Source: Actinomycetes bacterium (GTDB lineage: Bacteria > Actinomycetota > Acidimicrobiia > Acidimicrobiales > Palsa-688). From it: a stretch of 38,107 nucleotides of DNA. The stretch is taken from positions 1 to 38,107 of the forward strand of contig JAKBBA010000032.1 of assembly GCA_021808665.1 (NCBI GenBank), read 5' to 3'. This document shows, piece after piece, positions 16,977 to 25,804 of this stretch (position 1 is its first letter; the number at the start of each line of letters is the position of its first letter). Under the pieces are notes generated by a model, which was given only the letters and a program-made list of their open reading frames with translations, was not told where the DNA came from and did not search any database. The position numbers and the translations under genes were made by a program.

Positions 16977-17202
16977 CGACCTTCCTCACACTGCGTGGTG
17001 GGACGTCGCCAAGGGACCAGAGCAACGATTAGCACAGCCTTACAATCATGACACTAACAGGGCTCTTTTGTATTCGGCATGCGGTAGCTCCTCAAATAAT
17101 TTGGGGCGCCTGACTGACCGGCTACCGCGAATAGATGTAGTACCTACTGACACGCGATGTAAGGTTCCCCAGGTCGGCAAGACGAGCGAGGGAGCACCCG
17201 GC

Positions 17203-18036
17203 ATGGCGGTACCTAGCGGCGGTTGGGTCATGTGGGCGGGCACGGTCGGATTCTCCACCCCGGTGCTCGAGCGTCTCGACGCTGCGGGCACGGTCGACGT
17301 CAAACGGTTCTCCGTGACACCGCCCGATGTCGAGTCGGCTGCGGGGGACGGCGTCACCGCAGCCGATCTTGGTCGCCGTATCCGTGACCGCGGATACGAC
17401 ATCATCATGGACCCTCTCGTCAACTGGTACGGGGGGATGCCGCACCCGGGATCACGATTCGGCCGCTTCAGCACCGACGAAATCTTGCGCATGTGCGCCG
17501 ACCTAGGCGTCGCGTCCGTGAATCTGATCGGCCAGCCAACCCACGACGCCTCACTTGACCGCCTGGCATCGTCGTTTGCGGACATCTGTGACAAAGCCGG
17601 GGATCTCGGGGCGCAGGCGCATCTGGAGTTCATGCCTATCAGCGCCATCGCCACCCTGGCCGCAGGATGGGACATAGTACGCACAGCGGACCACCCGAAT
17701 GGGGGACTGTGCTTTGACACCTGGCACTTCTTTCGCAGCGATCCCGACTTCGGATTGCTCGAGACAATACCAGGCGAGCGAATCTTCTCTGTCCAGGTCT
17801 CCGACGCAGGTCCAGACCCTCTTCCCGACGTTCGGGAGGACACGATGAATCGCCGCCTGCCCGGAGACGGGGTGTTCGACCTCGTCGGGGTCATCAGCGT
17901 TCTGCATCGAATAGGCGCTCTCACCTGGGTGGGCCCCGAGGTGATCACCCCGGCTCTCGCAGCGATGCCACCGACGATGTCGGCACAGCTGGCCGACGCA
18001 CGGGTGCGAGAAGTGGTGGCCGCTGCGACCGGGTGA
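17203..18036 (+). CDS. sugar phosphate isomerase/epimerase-like TIM-barrel protein
   Basis: 277 residues from ATG 17203, preceded by a GAGGGAG site; the frame is open back to 17068 but that stretch is low-quality sequence. The protein matches the xylose-isomerase-like/AP-endonuclease-2 TIM-barrel superfamily: a metal-ligand Glu in AHLEFMPIS, GLCFDTWHFFRS (Asp and His ligands) and VQVSDAG. Members isomerise or epimerise sugars and polyols or dehydrate inosose; the substrate here is unknown. It converges with the PEP-utilizing-domain gene, and its stop codon lies in a 16-bp tandem duplication. Confidence 0.85.
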   Translation: MAVPSGGWVMWAGTVGFSTPVLERLDAAGTVDVKRFSVTPPDVESAAGDGVTAADLGRRIRDRGYDIIMDPLVNWYGGMPHPGSRFGRFSTDEILRMCADLGVASVNLIGQPTHDASLDRLASSFADICDKAGDLGAQAHLEFMPISAIATLAAGWDIVRTADHPNGGLCFDTWHFFRSDPDFGLLETIPGERIFSVQVSDAGPDPLPDVREDTMNRRLPGDGVFDLVGVISVLHRIGALTWVGPEVITPALAAMPPTMSAQLADARVREVVAAATG

Positions 18037-18052
18037 CGCTGCGACCGGGTGA
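18021..18052. repeat. 16-bp tandem duplication at a stop codon
   Basis: CGCTGCGACCGGGTGA occurs twice in direct succession; the first copy supplies the last codons and TGA of the isomerase-like gene, the second a copy of that tail in the 53-nt gap before the convergent gene. Confidence 0.9.
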
Positions 18053-18089
18053 CGCCCGGGGGGTCGGCGCGCTCCCTAACGGCAGTTGG

Positions 18090-19883
18090 TCAGTGCACGG
18101 TGACGGTTCCCGATGTCCCGTCGACGGTGACAGTTGCGCCATCGGGGATTGCATCGGTCGCTCCGGCCACCGACACGACGCAGGGAATTCCCAGTTCGCG
18201 TGAGACGATCATCGCGTGGCTGCCTTGTGCGCCGGTGTTGACCACCACGCCGGCCGCTGGCACCATCAGCGGAACCCACGCAGGGTCCGTCTGAGGGGCG
18301 ATCAGCACGTCGCCCGGCTCGAATCCTGACGGGTCGGCCGGGTCGACGACGACACGTGCCCGTCCTGTAGCTACACCGCCCGACCCGGCGGCACCGTGAA
18401 GGACGGTGCCGGGAGCCGCCAGCATGACCTGCTTCGTCGCGCGGCTCGCCATGTCGTCGATCGACGGGACCCGGCCGTTTACGACGAAGGCAGGCTCGAA
18501 ATCGAACAGGCGCCGATACTGCGACCAACGCTTCGCGATTATGGTGCTAAAGGCCGACGGGTCCGCCCGAAGCGGGTCGAGCTCCTCGTCGGTGACCATG
18601 AAGACCTGCTCCACCTCCTCGATGACGCCGCTCTCGACTAGACGCCGGCCGTACTCGTAGAGAGCCATACGAGCCTCGTTGATCACGCGCACGACGTTCG
18701 TCTTCGCTCGCTCGCGACCGGCGAGAAACAGCTGCGCCGACCTTAGCGCTGTGTCGAACATGGCGGAAGTGTCCGGAGTTGCTTTCAGACGGAACCGAAT
18801 GTCGTCGATCACGCGGTCACGCTCAGCGACGGCTGCGCCAGCGCGTCGCGATGGTGCCTGCGACGCGTCTGAGCGGCGCATCAGGTCGATCGCAGCGAGC
18901 GCTGCCCTCGGCCGCGCCTCCCATGATGGCGCCCTCGGGTCGTACTCATTTGGCCCTCTCGACCCGTGATCGTGCAGAAACAAAGCGAACTTTGCCAGGA
19001 ACTCGCCTGCGTCGGGGTCGCCCGAAGCGCGAAGAGTGTCGAGCAGGCCGCCGATCCCCGCGTCGAGCCTGTTGTCGGTCCCTTCGCCGAGTCCGTTGTC
19101 GAGCCGAGCGCCGTTCACGAAATCGAAAGCTGCGCTGACCACTTCCGACTCTCGGGCGAGCCGGCCGAGAGCCCACATCGCGTGTGCAGGCGCGGCTGAG
19201 TCGACCTCGATGCCAGCGAGCAGACGGATTGCCAAGGTCGGGTCTCCCAACTCCTCGCATATCGCCGCTAGAGCACCGGTACCGAGCGACGAGAGCGACG
19301 AAACGATCATCGCGTTCTCGAAGGTCTGCACCACGTAGGGCATCATCGCCCGCGCGCGAGCGTGCAGCGCAGAATCGGTCAACGTCGCAAGGTTCGGACG
19401 CGAAACGCGCAGCTGGAGAGCCAATTCCCTGTCGGCGTCGAGATGGGGAAGCGATGTCGATGACATCGCCCAGCGCATCGACTCCGCAAGTTTCTCCTCG
19501 TGCTTGGGCGAGTCGTGCCAGTCCTGGTGCTCGTAGATCGGGACCTCGTCGCGTTCGTCGAAGAATGCCCGGTCGATCAGCTCCGGCGACGCGCCCGGCA
19601 TGCGAGCCCCGAGCACCCGGGTCATCGACAGCGGGTTGTAGAGGTAGCCGCCGAACGATTTCCAAAGTTCCGGCCGTCGCGGTTCGTCGTACTCGTCCCA
19701 GTCGAGCGCCCCGATAGCGATGTAGGCGTCCCGCAAACCGAGGCACATCCCTTGACGAACGACGAGGCTGAGACCGAGCGGGCTGAACGGCTCGGGGAAC
19801 ACGTCCGCTGCATTTCCGCGGGTCCACGCAGGAAACCGGTCTTCCACCGTCGAGTCACAGAACCAGACAGCCTCGTTACTCAT
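18090..19883 (-). CDS. PEP-utilizing mobile-domain protein without ATP-grasp
   Basis: 597 residues. The C-terminal ~90 residues are a clear PEP-utilizing swivelling phosphohistidine domain: GDVLIAPQTDPAWVPLM, then GAQGSHAMIVSRELGIPC with the phospho-acceptor His at 556. In PEP synthase, pyruvate phosphate dikinase and rifampicin phosphotransferase this domain carries phosphate between an ATP-grasp domain and the acceptor site. Here residues 1-510 show no ATP-grasp or PEP/pyruvate barrel; they are helical and resemble the middle part of PEP-synthase-like proteins. It probably works with a partner subunit or in a different reaction. GGAGGG precedes ATG 19883. It diverges from the dehydratase/SDR run, suggesting one pathway. 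Confidence 0.75.
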   Translation of the reverse strand: MSNEAVWFCDSTVEDRFPAWTRGNAADVFPEPFSPLGLSLVVRQGMCLGLRDAYIAIGALDWDEYDEPRRPELWKSFGGYLYNPLSMTRVLGARMPGASPELIDRAFFDERDEVPIYEHQDWHDSPKHEEKLAESMRWAMSSTSLPHLDADRELALQLRVSRPNLATLTDSALHARARAMMPYVVQTFENAMIVSSLSSLGTGALAAICEELGDPTLAIRLLAGIEVDSAAPAHAMWALGRLARESEVVSAAFDFVNGARLDNGLGEGTDNRLDAGIGGLLDTLRASGDPDAGEFLAKFALFLHDHGSRGPNEYDPRAPSWEARPRAALAAIDLMRRSDASQAPSRRAGAAVAERDRVIDDIRFRLKATPDTSAMFDTALRSAQLFLAGRERAKTNVVRVINEARMALYEYGRRLVESGVIEEVEQVFMVTDEELDPLRADPSAFSTIIAKRWSQYRRLFDFEPAFVVNGRVPSIDDMASRATKQVMLAAPGTVLHGAAGSGGVATGRARVVVDPADPSGFEPGDVLIAPQTDPAWVPLMVPAAGVVVNTGAQGSHAMIVSRELGIPCVVSVAGATDAIPDGATVTVDGTSGTVTVH

Positions 19884-19951
19884 ATGTCCCTCCCCGGCCG
19901 GTCAACGACACGGGGACTCTACCGGACTTTGCACGGCGGACATATCGACCG

Positions 19952-20488
19952 GTGAGATACCGTCTCGGCGTGCCTCGGTTCGCAGAGTCAATCCCTGACG
20001 GTCACGGGAACGCCGTCGCCACACAAGATCCTGTCGATCCGGACCGGATCGGCATCCCAAGCGACGAGGAAATCGCCGCGCTCGTCGGCTACCGGTTCCC
20101 CGGGGGTTTACGGAAAGTCGAGCGCTGGGAGAACTGGTTGCTCACCGACTGCACGCAGCGACAGCCGATGAGTGGTAAGCAGCTTCACCCGGTCGTTCTC
20201 TTCCATGTGCCGATACAGGCAGCTTCGACCTCGATTGGCGAGATCTTCTCCCTCTGTGGCGGGGGTCCGGCCGGCTCGGTCACGCTTCTCGGCTACGAGT
20301 GGGAGTACCTGGCTGTAATGTCGGAGGACGTCGTCTACCGAGGTGACGGCGGTGTCGTCGCGGCCACGCGCTTTCGAGGAAGCGATGGGCGGGTGACACA
20401 CGACGACATATTTTTCGTGATCGAGCTGAGCGACCCGGAGGAGACCACGGTTGCCCGGGTCACCACGAGATGGAGGTTCCTGCGCTGA
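19952..20488 (+). CDS. FAS1-like (MaoC N-terminal) dehydratase subunit
   Basis: 178 residues matching the N-terminal hot-dog domain of MaoC/FAS1-like dehydratases: VGYRFPGGLRKVERWENW near the start and GGPAGSVTLLGYEWEYLA in the core. Such subunits often lack the catalytic Asp/His pair and pair with a second hot-dog protein, as in ChsH1/ChsH2-type enoyl-CoA hydratases. The next gene is exactly such a partner and overlaps it by 19 nt. GTG 19952 is the longest start; GTG 19970 (MPRFAESIPDG) is as plausible because no clear ribosome-binding site is present. Divergent from the PEP-domain gene, 68 nt apart. Confidence 0.75.
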   Translation: MRYRLGVPRFAESIPDGHGNAVATQDPVDPDRIGIPSDEEIAALVGYRFPGGLRKVERWENWLLTDCTQRQPMSGKQLHPVVLFHVPIQAASTSIGEIFSLCGGGPAGSVTLLGYEWEYLAVMSEDVVYRGDGGVVAATRFRGSDGRVTHDDIFFVIELSDPEETTVARVTTRWRFLR

Positions 20489-20952
20489 GCACATTGCCGC
20501 TCATACCTTCGCTTCATATCGCCTGTGTCGACCCCCAAAGGATGAAGACGATGGCGGCGCTTCTGCGCGATCCCTACCCGATCCACTGGGACCCCGAGTC
20601 GGTGAGCGACGCCGCGCACGGCGGCCGCACCGTCAACCAGGGGCCGCTCAACCTCGCCTACATTGCCAACATGTTGATGGCGTGGGCGGGGGACGGGTCG
20701 ATCAGACGCCTCGAAGCCTCATTCCATGCCCACGTGCTCGCCGGCGATGCGGTCACAGCGTCAGGTGAGGTCGACGAGCTTTTTGACATTGGCGGAGAAA
20801 GACGAGCTCGCTGCTCGGTGCGTCTGCTTCGTGGCGATGACCTCATAGTGACAGGAACCGCTGAAGTGGCAATTGCTGAGATGGATGCCATTGCCGGCAC
20901 AGACCGGATGCCCGGCCAGATTTCCTCGGAGTTGCACGAGGATCTGCTGTGA
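20470..20952 (+). CDS. MaoC-like hot-dog dehydratase subunit
   Basis: 160 residues of the MaoC-like fold. The segment DPYPIHWDPESV resembles the hydratase-2 active-site stretch (D-x4-H), followed by NQGPLNLAYIANMLMAWAG and a beta-rich second half with SFHAHVLAGDAVTASG. With the preceding FAS1-like subunit it probably forms a heteromeric enoyl-CoA hydratase. The start is ambiguous: GGAGGT (20473-20478) lies just inside the assigned ATG and could instead serve a start a few codons later, such as TTG of STLPLIPS. Its stop overlaps the SDR start by GTGA. Confidence 0.78.
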   Translation: MEVPALSTLPLIPSLHIACVDPQRMKTMAALLRDPYPIHWDPESVSDAAHGGRTVNQGPLNLAYIANMLMAWAGDGSIRRLEASFHAHVLAGDAVTASGEVDELFDIGGERRARCSVRLLRGDDLIVTGTAEVAIAEMDAIAGTDRMPGQISSELHEDLL

Positions 20953-21749
20953 GCATCCTGGACCTGTTCCGCCTAGACGGCCGTGTCGCAGTTGTCACCG
21001 GCTCGGGGCAGGGCATCGGGCGGGCGATCGCATGGGCTCTCGCCGACGCCGGAGCCGACGTGGTGATAAACGCACGTCGGGTCGGCGACTTGGAGATCAC
21101 GGCGGCCGGGGTGAGGGAGCGGTCACGGCGGGTTCTCGTGGTGGACGGCGATATCCGTGACTTCTCCGAGGAACTCGCCGCGCGGGCCCTCGGCGAGTTC
21201 GCCCGCATTGACATCTGGGTCAACAATGTCGGCGGATCCGACGACAAGAGCGTCCGCCTGCTTGAGGACACACCCGACGAGGTCTTCCGCTCGCAGTTGG
21301 AGCTCAACCTCACCTCCGCCTTCCAGGGGTGCAGGGCCGCCGCCAAACGGATGGTCGAAGGAGGCGTGATAGTCAACATCACCTCGGGCGCCGGGACGCG
21401 CGGCTCGCCTTTTACCGGCCCATATGCTGCGGCGAAGGCGGCGCTCATCAACATGACACAGACCTTGGCTTTGGAGCTCGCCGAGCGGGGGATCCGTGTC
21501 AATGCCGTGTCACCGGGCCCTGTGATCACCGAGGCGTACCGAGAAATCCTAGGCATCGAGGACAAGCTGGACGAACTGGTCGCCACGATCCCTCTCGGGC
21601 GAGCAGGAACCCCCGAGGACATCGCAGCGATGGTGCTGTTTTTGTGCTCTCCGGCCTCGTCGTGGATTACCGGTGAGCACCACCTGGTCGCCGGCGGCCG
21701 CACCCATCGCAGCTACCAGTACAGGCCGAAGGAGGTCAAGGCCGACTAG
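20949..21749 (+). CDS. SDR-family oxidoreductase, FabG-like
   Basis: 266 residues of the classical short-chain dehydrogenase/reductase family. Cofactor motif TGSGQGIG (17-24), WVNNVGG (NNAG-like), catalytic Ser146, Tyr159 and Lys163 (PYAAAKAAL), and the RVNAVSPGPV and AGTPEDIA stretches. It most likely interconverts a 3-hydroxyacyl-CoA (or similar alcohol) and ketone with NAD(P). GTG start overlaps the dehydratase stop, so the three genes from 19952 form one coupled operon able to do hydration then oxidation as in beta-oxidation-like side-chain removal. Confidence 0.9.
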   Translation: MSILDLFRLDGRVAVVTGSGQGIGRAIAWALADAGADVVINARRVGDLEITAAGVRERSRRVLVVDGDIRDFSEELAARALGEFARIDIWVNNVGGSDDKSVRLLEDTPDEVFRSQLELNLTSAFQGCRAAAKRMVEGGVIVNITSGAGTRGSPFTGPYAAAKAALINMTQTLALELAERGIRVNAVSPGPVITEAYREILGIEDKLDELVATIPLGRAGTPEDIAAMVLFLCSPASSWITGEHHLVAGGRTHRSYQYRPKEVKAD

Positions 21750-21876
21750 GGCCGCTTGCGGTAGTCGGTGATGACCCACTGATAGAAACCCCTGCCGCTG
21801 GTGGCCCTCCTTTCGCAACAGCTGTGATGTCGCAATTCCGCTAGCGCCCGGCGTCGGCGGGTGGCACGCTGTGGTC

Positions 21877-23451
21877 GTGCATGAGGATTTCGAGCGTTGC
21901 TATCGAGCCGTGTGCTCCAAGGACGCCCGTTTCGACGGGTGGTTCGTGACCGCTGTCGCTACGACGAGGATCTACTGCAGACCGAGCTGCCCGGCGAGGC
22001 CACCCCTCGCAAGAAACGCTGCGTTTTACGCGACCGCTGCTGCGGCTCAGCGCGCCGGATACCGGGCGTGCAAACGGTGCCGACCGGACGCGTCTCCGGG
22101 CTCGCCGGAGTGGGACGTACGCAAAGACGTTGTCGCCCGGGCGATGAGACTGATAGCTGACGGGGTCGTGGATCGCGAAGGAGTATCCGGCCTCGCGTCG
22201 CAGCTCGGATATAGCCCCAGGCAGGTGGAACGTCACCTTGTGGCGGAACTAGGCACCGGGCCGCTCGCTCTTGCCCGGGCTAATCGTGCTCAGACGGCCC
22301 GGCTGCTCATCGAGACGACTGCGATGCCTTTTACCGACGTTGCGTTCGCTGCGGGCTTCGCGAGCGTCCGCCAGTTCAACGACACGCTTCTCTCGGTCTT
22401 CGCCTGCGCCCCGAGCGAGCTGCGCGCCAGGTCAACCGGCCGCGCCACCCCAACCGGCCGCGCCACCCCAACCGGCCGCGCCACCCCAACCGCCCGCCGC
22501 TCAGGCAACCAGGCCCCTGGCGGCCAAGCCGCCTTCGCCTCCGCCCCTGGCGGTCTTACCTTTCGTCTTGCACTGCGGCAACCATTCGAGGCTGCCAGCC
22601 TCTTCGGTCACCTGGCCGCTACCGGCGTCCCCGGCTGCGAGGAGGTCAGGGCGGGCGCTTACCGTCGGACGCTTCGCCTCCCGCACGGCGCGGGCATCGT
22701 CGCTCTCGCCCCCATGGTCGACCACGTCGCATGCCGCCTGAACCTCGACGACCTGCGCGACATTCCGACAGCGATCGCCAGATGCCGGCGACTGCTCGAC
22801 CTCGATGCGGACCCCGAAGCTGTGACCGACGTCCTGCGTGCGGACCAGCACCTTGGCGCGCTGGTGACCCGAACGCCGGGCAGGCGCATCCCGCGCAGCG
22901 TCGACGGCGAGGAGATGGCGCTGCGGGTCGTCCTCGGCCAGCAGGTGTCGACCGAGGCCGCACGAACGCACGCAGGCCGCCTCGCCGAACGCTACGGCAC
23001 TCCGATCGCCGACCCGACAGGAGGCCTCACCCGGATCTTCCCTACATCGGCAGCTCTTGGGGACCTCGACCCAGCACACTTGGCCATGCCAAGGACGCGT
23101 CGCGGGACGCTCGTCGCCCTGATCGGTGCCTTCGCCGAGGGAACAGTCTCCCTTGACGCCGGGGCCGACCGGGAGCGCGCCCGCAGCCAGTTGGCCCGCA
23201 TCGCCGGTATAGGCCCATGGACGCTCGACATGATTTCCATGCGGGCTCTCGGTGATCCCGACGCGATGCCCGTAAGCGACATGGGCGTGATAAAAGGTGC
23301 TCGCACGGTCGGCCTACCCTCATCTCCACGAGCACTCGCCGAGCGCAGTCGGGCCTGGCAGCCGTGGCGTTCATACGCAGTGCAGTATCTCTGGGCCACC
23401 CAAAACCACCCAATCAACCACTGGCCAGCAAAGGAAAGCCCATGGCTCTGA
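21877..23451 (+). CDS. Ada (N-terminal)-AlkA fusion: alkylation sensor and DNA glycosylase
   Basis: 524 residues from GTG 21877 (MHEDFERCYRAV is the family opening; GTG 21871 is also in frame). Residues 1-75: Ada methyl-phosphotriester domain with Zn ligands Cys34, Cys38, Cys65 and Cys68, Cys34 aligning with the acceptor. About 80-185: AraC-type helix-turn-helix. About 187-215: a TGRATP-repeat linker. About 220-520: AlkA 3-methyladenine glycosylase with helix-hairpin-helix IAGIGPWTLDM and probable catalytic Asp468. It should switch on repair genes after phosphotriester methylation and excise alkylated bases. The 3' end overlaps ogt by 10 nt. Confidence 0.93.
   Translation: MHEDFERCYRAVCSKDARFDGWFVTAVATTRIYCRPSCPARPPLARNAAFYATAAAAQRAGYRACKRCRPDASPGSPEWDVRKDVVARAMRLIADGVVDREGVSGLASQLGYSPRQVERHLVAELGTGPLALARANRAQTARLLIETTAMPFTDVAFAAGFASVRQFNDTLLSVFACAPSELRARSTGRATPTGRATPTGRATPTARRSGNQAPGGQAAFASAPGGLTFRLALRQPFEAASLFGHLAATGVPGCEEVRAGAYRRTLRLPHGAGIVALAPMVDHVACRLNLDDLRDIPTAIARCRRLLDLDADPEAVTDVLRADQHLGALVTRTPGRRIPRSVDGEEMALRVVLGQQVSTEAARTHAGRLAERYGTPIADPTGGLTRIFPTSAALGDLDPAHLAMPRTRRGTLVALIGAFAEGTVSLDAGADRERARSQLARIAGIGPWTLDMISMRALGDPDAMPVSDMGVIKGARTVGLPSSPRALAERSRAWQPWRSYAVQYLWATQNHPINHWPAKESPWL
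22434..22487 (+). repeat. 18-bp in-frame tandem repeat in the Ada-AlkA linker
   Basis: Three perfect 18-bp copies (starting AACCGGCCGCGCCACCCC) encode the repeated hexapeptide of the linker between the AraC-type and glycosylase domains. The period keeps the frame. Confidence 0.95.
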
Positions 23452-24002
23452 CCTACTACCGAACATTCGACAGCCCGATCGGAATCCTGACGCTTGCTGG
23501 AGAGGGGGACAGTCTCACCAACCTCGTCTTGGAGGATGTAGCCCACCCCCCCGCTGATCGTCGCGGCTGGGTCGAGGACCCGACGGCGTTCTGTGAGGTT
23601 GCCGAGCAGCTACATGATTACTTTGCCGGCGAGCGAACCGAGTTCGACGTGGCCGTCCGGCCCGCAGGAACCGACTTTCAGCGCGTCGTGTGGGACGCGT
23701 TGAAGAAAATTCCCTACGGGGAGACTCGCTCGTACGGCGACATCGCCAGCGCGATCGGTCGGCCCGGAGCGTCGCGGGCCGTCGGTTTGGCGAACGGACG
23801 GAACCCCATCGCGATCATCATTGCATGTCACCGCGTGATCGGCGCGGACGGTTCCCTCACTGGCTACGGCGGCGGACTGAAAGTCAAGCAAGCACTCCTC
23901 GACCTCGAACGTGGCGTGGCTGCCAAAAGGCCGCGCTGCACCGGAGCTACCAGGGCCTCCACCCCCGAGGCCCGGCGACTGCTCCGTACCTCGGCTGGCT
24001 AG
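23442..24002 (+). CDS. ogt: methylated-DNA--protein-cysteine methyltransferase
   Basis: 186 residues of the Ogt/MGMT family that removes O6-methylguanine by irreversible transfer to an active-site Cys. FQRVVWDALKKIPYGETRSY, GRPGASRAVGLANGRNPIAI and the active-site stretch IIACHRVIG (Cys129) are visible; the usual Pro of PCHRV is Ala here, seen in some homologues. AAAGGA precedes ATG 23442, and the start overlaps the ada-alkA stop, so both repair functions are made together. About 25 residues past the normal end are basic and unconserved; the stop falls in a 17-bp tandem repeat. Confidence 0.92.
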   Translation: MALTYYRTFDSPIGILTLAGEGDSLTNLVLEDVAHPPADRRGWVEDPTAFCEVAEQLHDYFAGERTEFDVAVRPAGTDFQRVVWDALKKIPYGETRSYGDIASAIGRPGASRAVGLANGRNPIAIIIACHRVIGADGSLTGYGGGLKVKQALLDLERGVAAKRPRCTGATRASTPEARRLLRTSAG

Positions 24003-24047
24003 CAGCCTCAGGTGGCTAGCAGCCTCAGGTGGCTAGCAGCCTCAGGT
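23997..24047. repeat. 17-bp tandem repeat across the ogt stop codon
   Basis: Three perfect copies of GGCTAGCAGCCTCAGGT, followed by a decayed fourth. The first copy contains the ogt TAG; the array fills the gap between ogt and the convergent rsgA gene and runs into the rsgA stop region (24042). Confidence 0.95.
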
Positions 24048-25157
24048 GGCCGATCTAGCAGACTCAGGTAGCGGTTCGACCGTGGAGGCCTTGCCGGCTC
24101 GACGGTCGGCGACTTTCTCGGCCTTACGCTGTTTGCGTTGCGCGACGCCACGCTTCGTAGCGTCGCGACCTGCGGCGTCTAGTTCCGGGGATCCCGGACC
24201 AGCCTTCAACGTCAGCCAACTTTCAACGCGACTCAACTCCAGGTGTCCCTCCGATACCGCCTCGGCAATAGCGCAGCCCGGCTCACCCGAATGCGAGCAG
24301 TCCCGGTAGGCGCAGCGCACGGCGACCTCTTCTACGTCGGTGAACGCTCGCTCTACGCCCTCGCCAGCACCGAGCACCGAAAGTGCCCTCATCCCTGGAG
24401 TGTCGATGAGCAGACTTCCACCGGGAAGCACAAGGAGCTGGCGGTGCGTCGTAGTGTGGCGCCCGGTGCCGTCCCTTCGAACGGCGCCCGTCGCGAGGAT
24501 CTCCGATCCCGCCAGGAGGTTCGCCAGCGTCGACTTACCTGCACCCGACAGGCCGAGCAGCGCTACGGTGCGTCCCGGGATCAGGAACGCAGCGATGTCG
24601 GAGATGCCCTCGCCGGTCGTTGAGCTGATCATGACGACGTTGATTCCCTCGGCGACCGCCTTGACGGCCTCCACGGCGTGGGCCGCTGCGCCAGCTGTGA
24701 CCGAGTCGGACTTGGTGATCACCACGACCGGGGTGGCGCCGCTCTGGAAGGCGAGAACCAAGAAACGCTCCAGGTGGCGGATACTGAGTCGAGCGTCGAG
24801 AGCATCGCATACAAAGACGGTGTCTATGTTCGCAGCGACTATCTGCTCCGGGTTGGCCCCTTTACCGGTGGAACGCCGAAAGACGCCTCGACGAGGCAGG
24901 ACCGCCCCGATGCACCATGTGCTGTCGTGATTCGTGCCGGCCTTCACAGCTAACCAGTCGCCGACAGCGACCTGCAGACCCAAAGGAGTTGCGAGGCGTA
25001 TCTCAGCGGACCCTGTCATCGCGGTGCACATGCCACGATCCACGCGCGACACTCGTGCCGGCTGCAGGGACGGATCGCCAAGCGTGGCGAGCGCCGACGC
25101 CCAGGCGGTATCCCACCCGAGGGCTTCCAGGCCTTGGGGGGTCGAGATATTCCACAC
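24042..25157 (-). CDS. rsgA: RsgA, ribosome small-subunit-dependent GTPase
   Basis: 371 residues of the circularly permuted GTPase RsgA/YjeQ that checks late 30S maturation. N-terminal OB-fold (about 35-100), then permuted motifs: G4 TKSD (148-151), G5 SST, G1 GLSGAGKST (202-210), G3 DTPGMR; C-terminal zinc cluster around CAYRDCSHSGEPGC. A basic tail (KQRKAEKVADRRAGK) ends the protein. AAGGAG lies upstream of the GTG start at 25157. Convergent with ogt. Confidence 0.95.
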   Translation of the reverse strand: MWNISTPQGLEALGWDTAWASALATLGDPSLQPARVSRVDRGMCTAMTGSAEIRLATPLGLQVAVGDWLAVKAGTNHDSTWCIGAVLPRRGVFRRSTGKGANPEQIVAANIDTVFVCDALDARLSIRHLERFLVLAFQSGATPVVVITKSDSVTAGAAAHAVEAVKAVAEGINVVMISSTTGEGISDIAAFLIPGRTVALLGLSGAGKSTLANLLAGSEILATGAVRRDGTGRHTTTHRQLLVLPGGSLLIDTPGMRALSVLGAGEGVERAFTDVEEVAVRCAYRDCSHSGEPGCAIAEAVSEGHLELSRVESWLTLKAGPGSPELDAAGRDATKRGVAQRKQRKAEKVADRRAGKASTVEPLPESARSAT

Positions 25158-25627
25158 ACAAACTCCTTGCGATACGCCGCTTCGAACTCCATCGTCTCAT
25201 GCTTCGAGTGGACTATGGAAAAAAATATAGCTAGATGGCCATGGCGTTTGACCTCTGGATCACGGCGCTTTGAAGCGATAGCACGGGGGATGGTCGTGGT
25301 CGGCCATGCAGACGGCCCGCTCGGCGCGGTGGAAGCCGTTGGGCGGCTACAAGCGAATGCAGTGCTGATTTAGGGGGCGGTTTCGCTCGTCGCCATGGCT
25401 AGCGGTTGCTGGCTTCTGTATGGGGCCTTGTGCTTTCGACGTCCGACGTCGAGGTTGCATTGTGAGCGTGGCCTGTTCAAATGTTACTTCGATGACTTGG
25501 GAGGTGCTTGCCTGTCGGTCTTGGCGGCAACCCGGAGGGTAGCGGGACTTGTTCGGGGCTGTTGGAGGTGTGATTCGCGGTCCGGTTGTGAAGGTGGGGG
25601 TAGCGGTTGGATCCGGACGGCCGGAGA
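25158..25627. other. gene-free interval upstream of repeat copy B
   Basis: No complete gene is seen. A short open stretch near 25290-25373 reads MVVVGHADGPLGAVEAVGRL and faintly resembles the start of a response-regulator receiver domain, ended by TAG; too short to call. The rest contains a small palindrome around GACGTCCGACGTC (25440) and nothing else I recognise. Confidence 0.4.
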
Positions 25628-25804
25628 GCGTCAAAATTGGGCAGGATCTTGAGGTCGGAAAAGTTTTGTACCAAAAAGTGTGTTTCCTGAGCGTGGGCTG
25701 GTACAGAAGTTTTTCGTAACGAAGATCGTGTACCAAAAAGTGCGAAAAAACGCTCCAAATGGTCAGGCTCTTTCCGGTCTGCGAAGATCCTGACCAGATA
25801 ACGC
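25628..25804. mobile_element. 177-bp inverted-terminal-repeat element, copy B (MITE-like)
   Basis: Second copy of the element at 2052-2230, same orientation, about 90% identical in the core by hand alignment and without core indels. Ends are inverted: left GCGTCAAAATTGGGCAGGAT, right (reverse complement) GCGTTATCTGGTCAGGATCT. Both internal TGTACCAAAAAGTGYG blocks are kept (25667 and 25729). It directly abuts the phosphotransferase reading frame and supplies an in-frame TAA (25799-25801) just before it. Confidence 0.6.

Noticed and set aside
25290..25373. Possible receiver-domain fragment (VVVGHADGPLGAVEAVGRLQ)
   Set aside because: Only about 28 residues with weak resemblance; could be chance.
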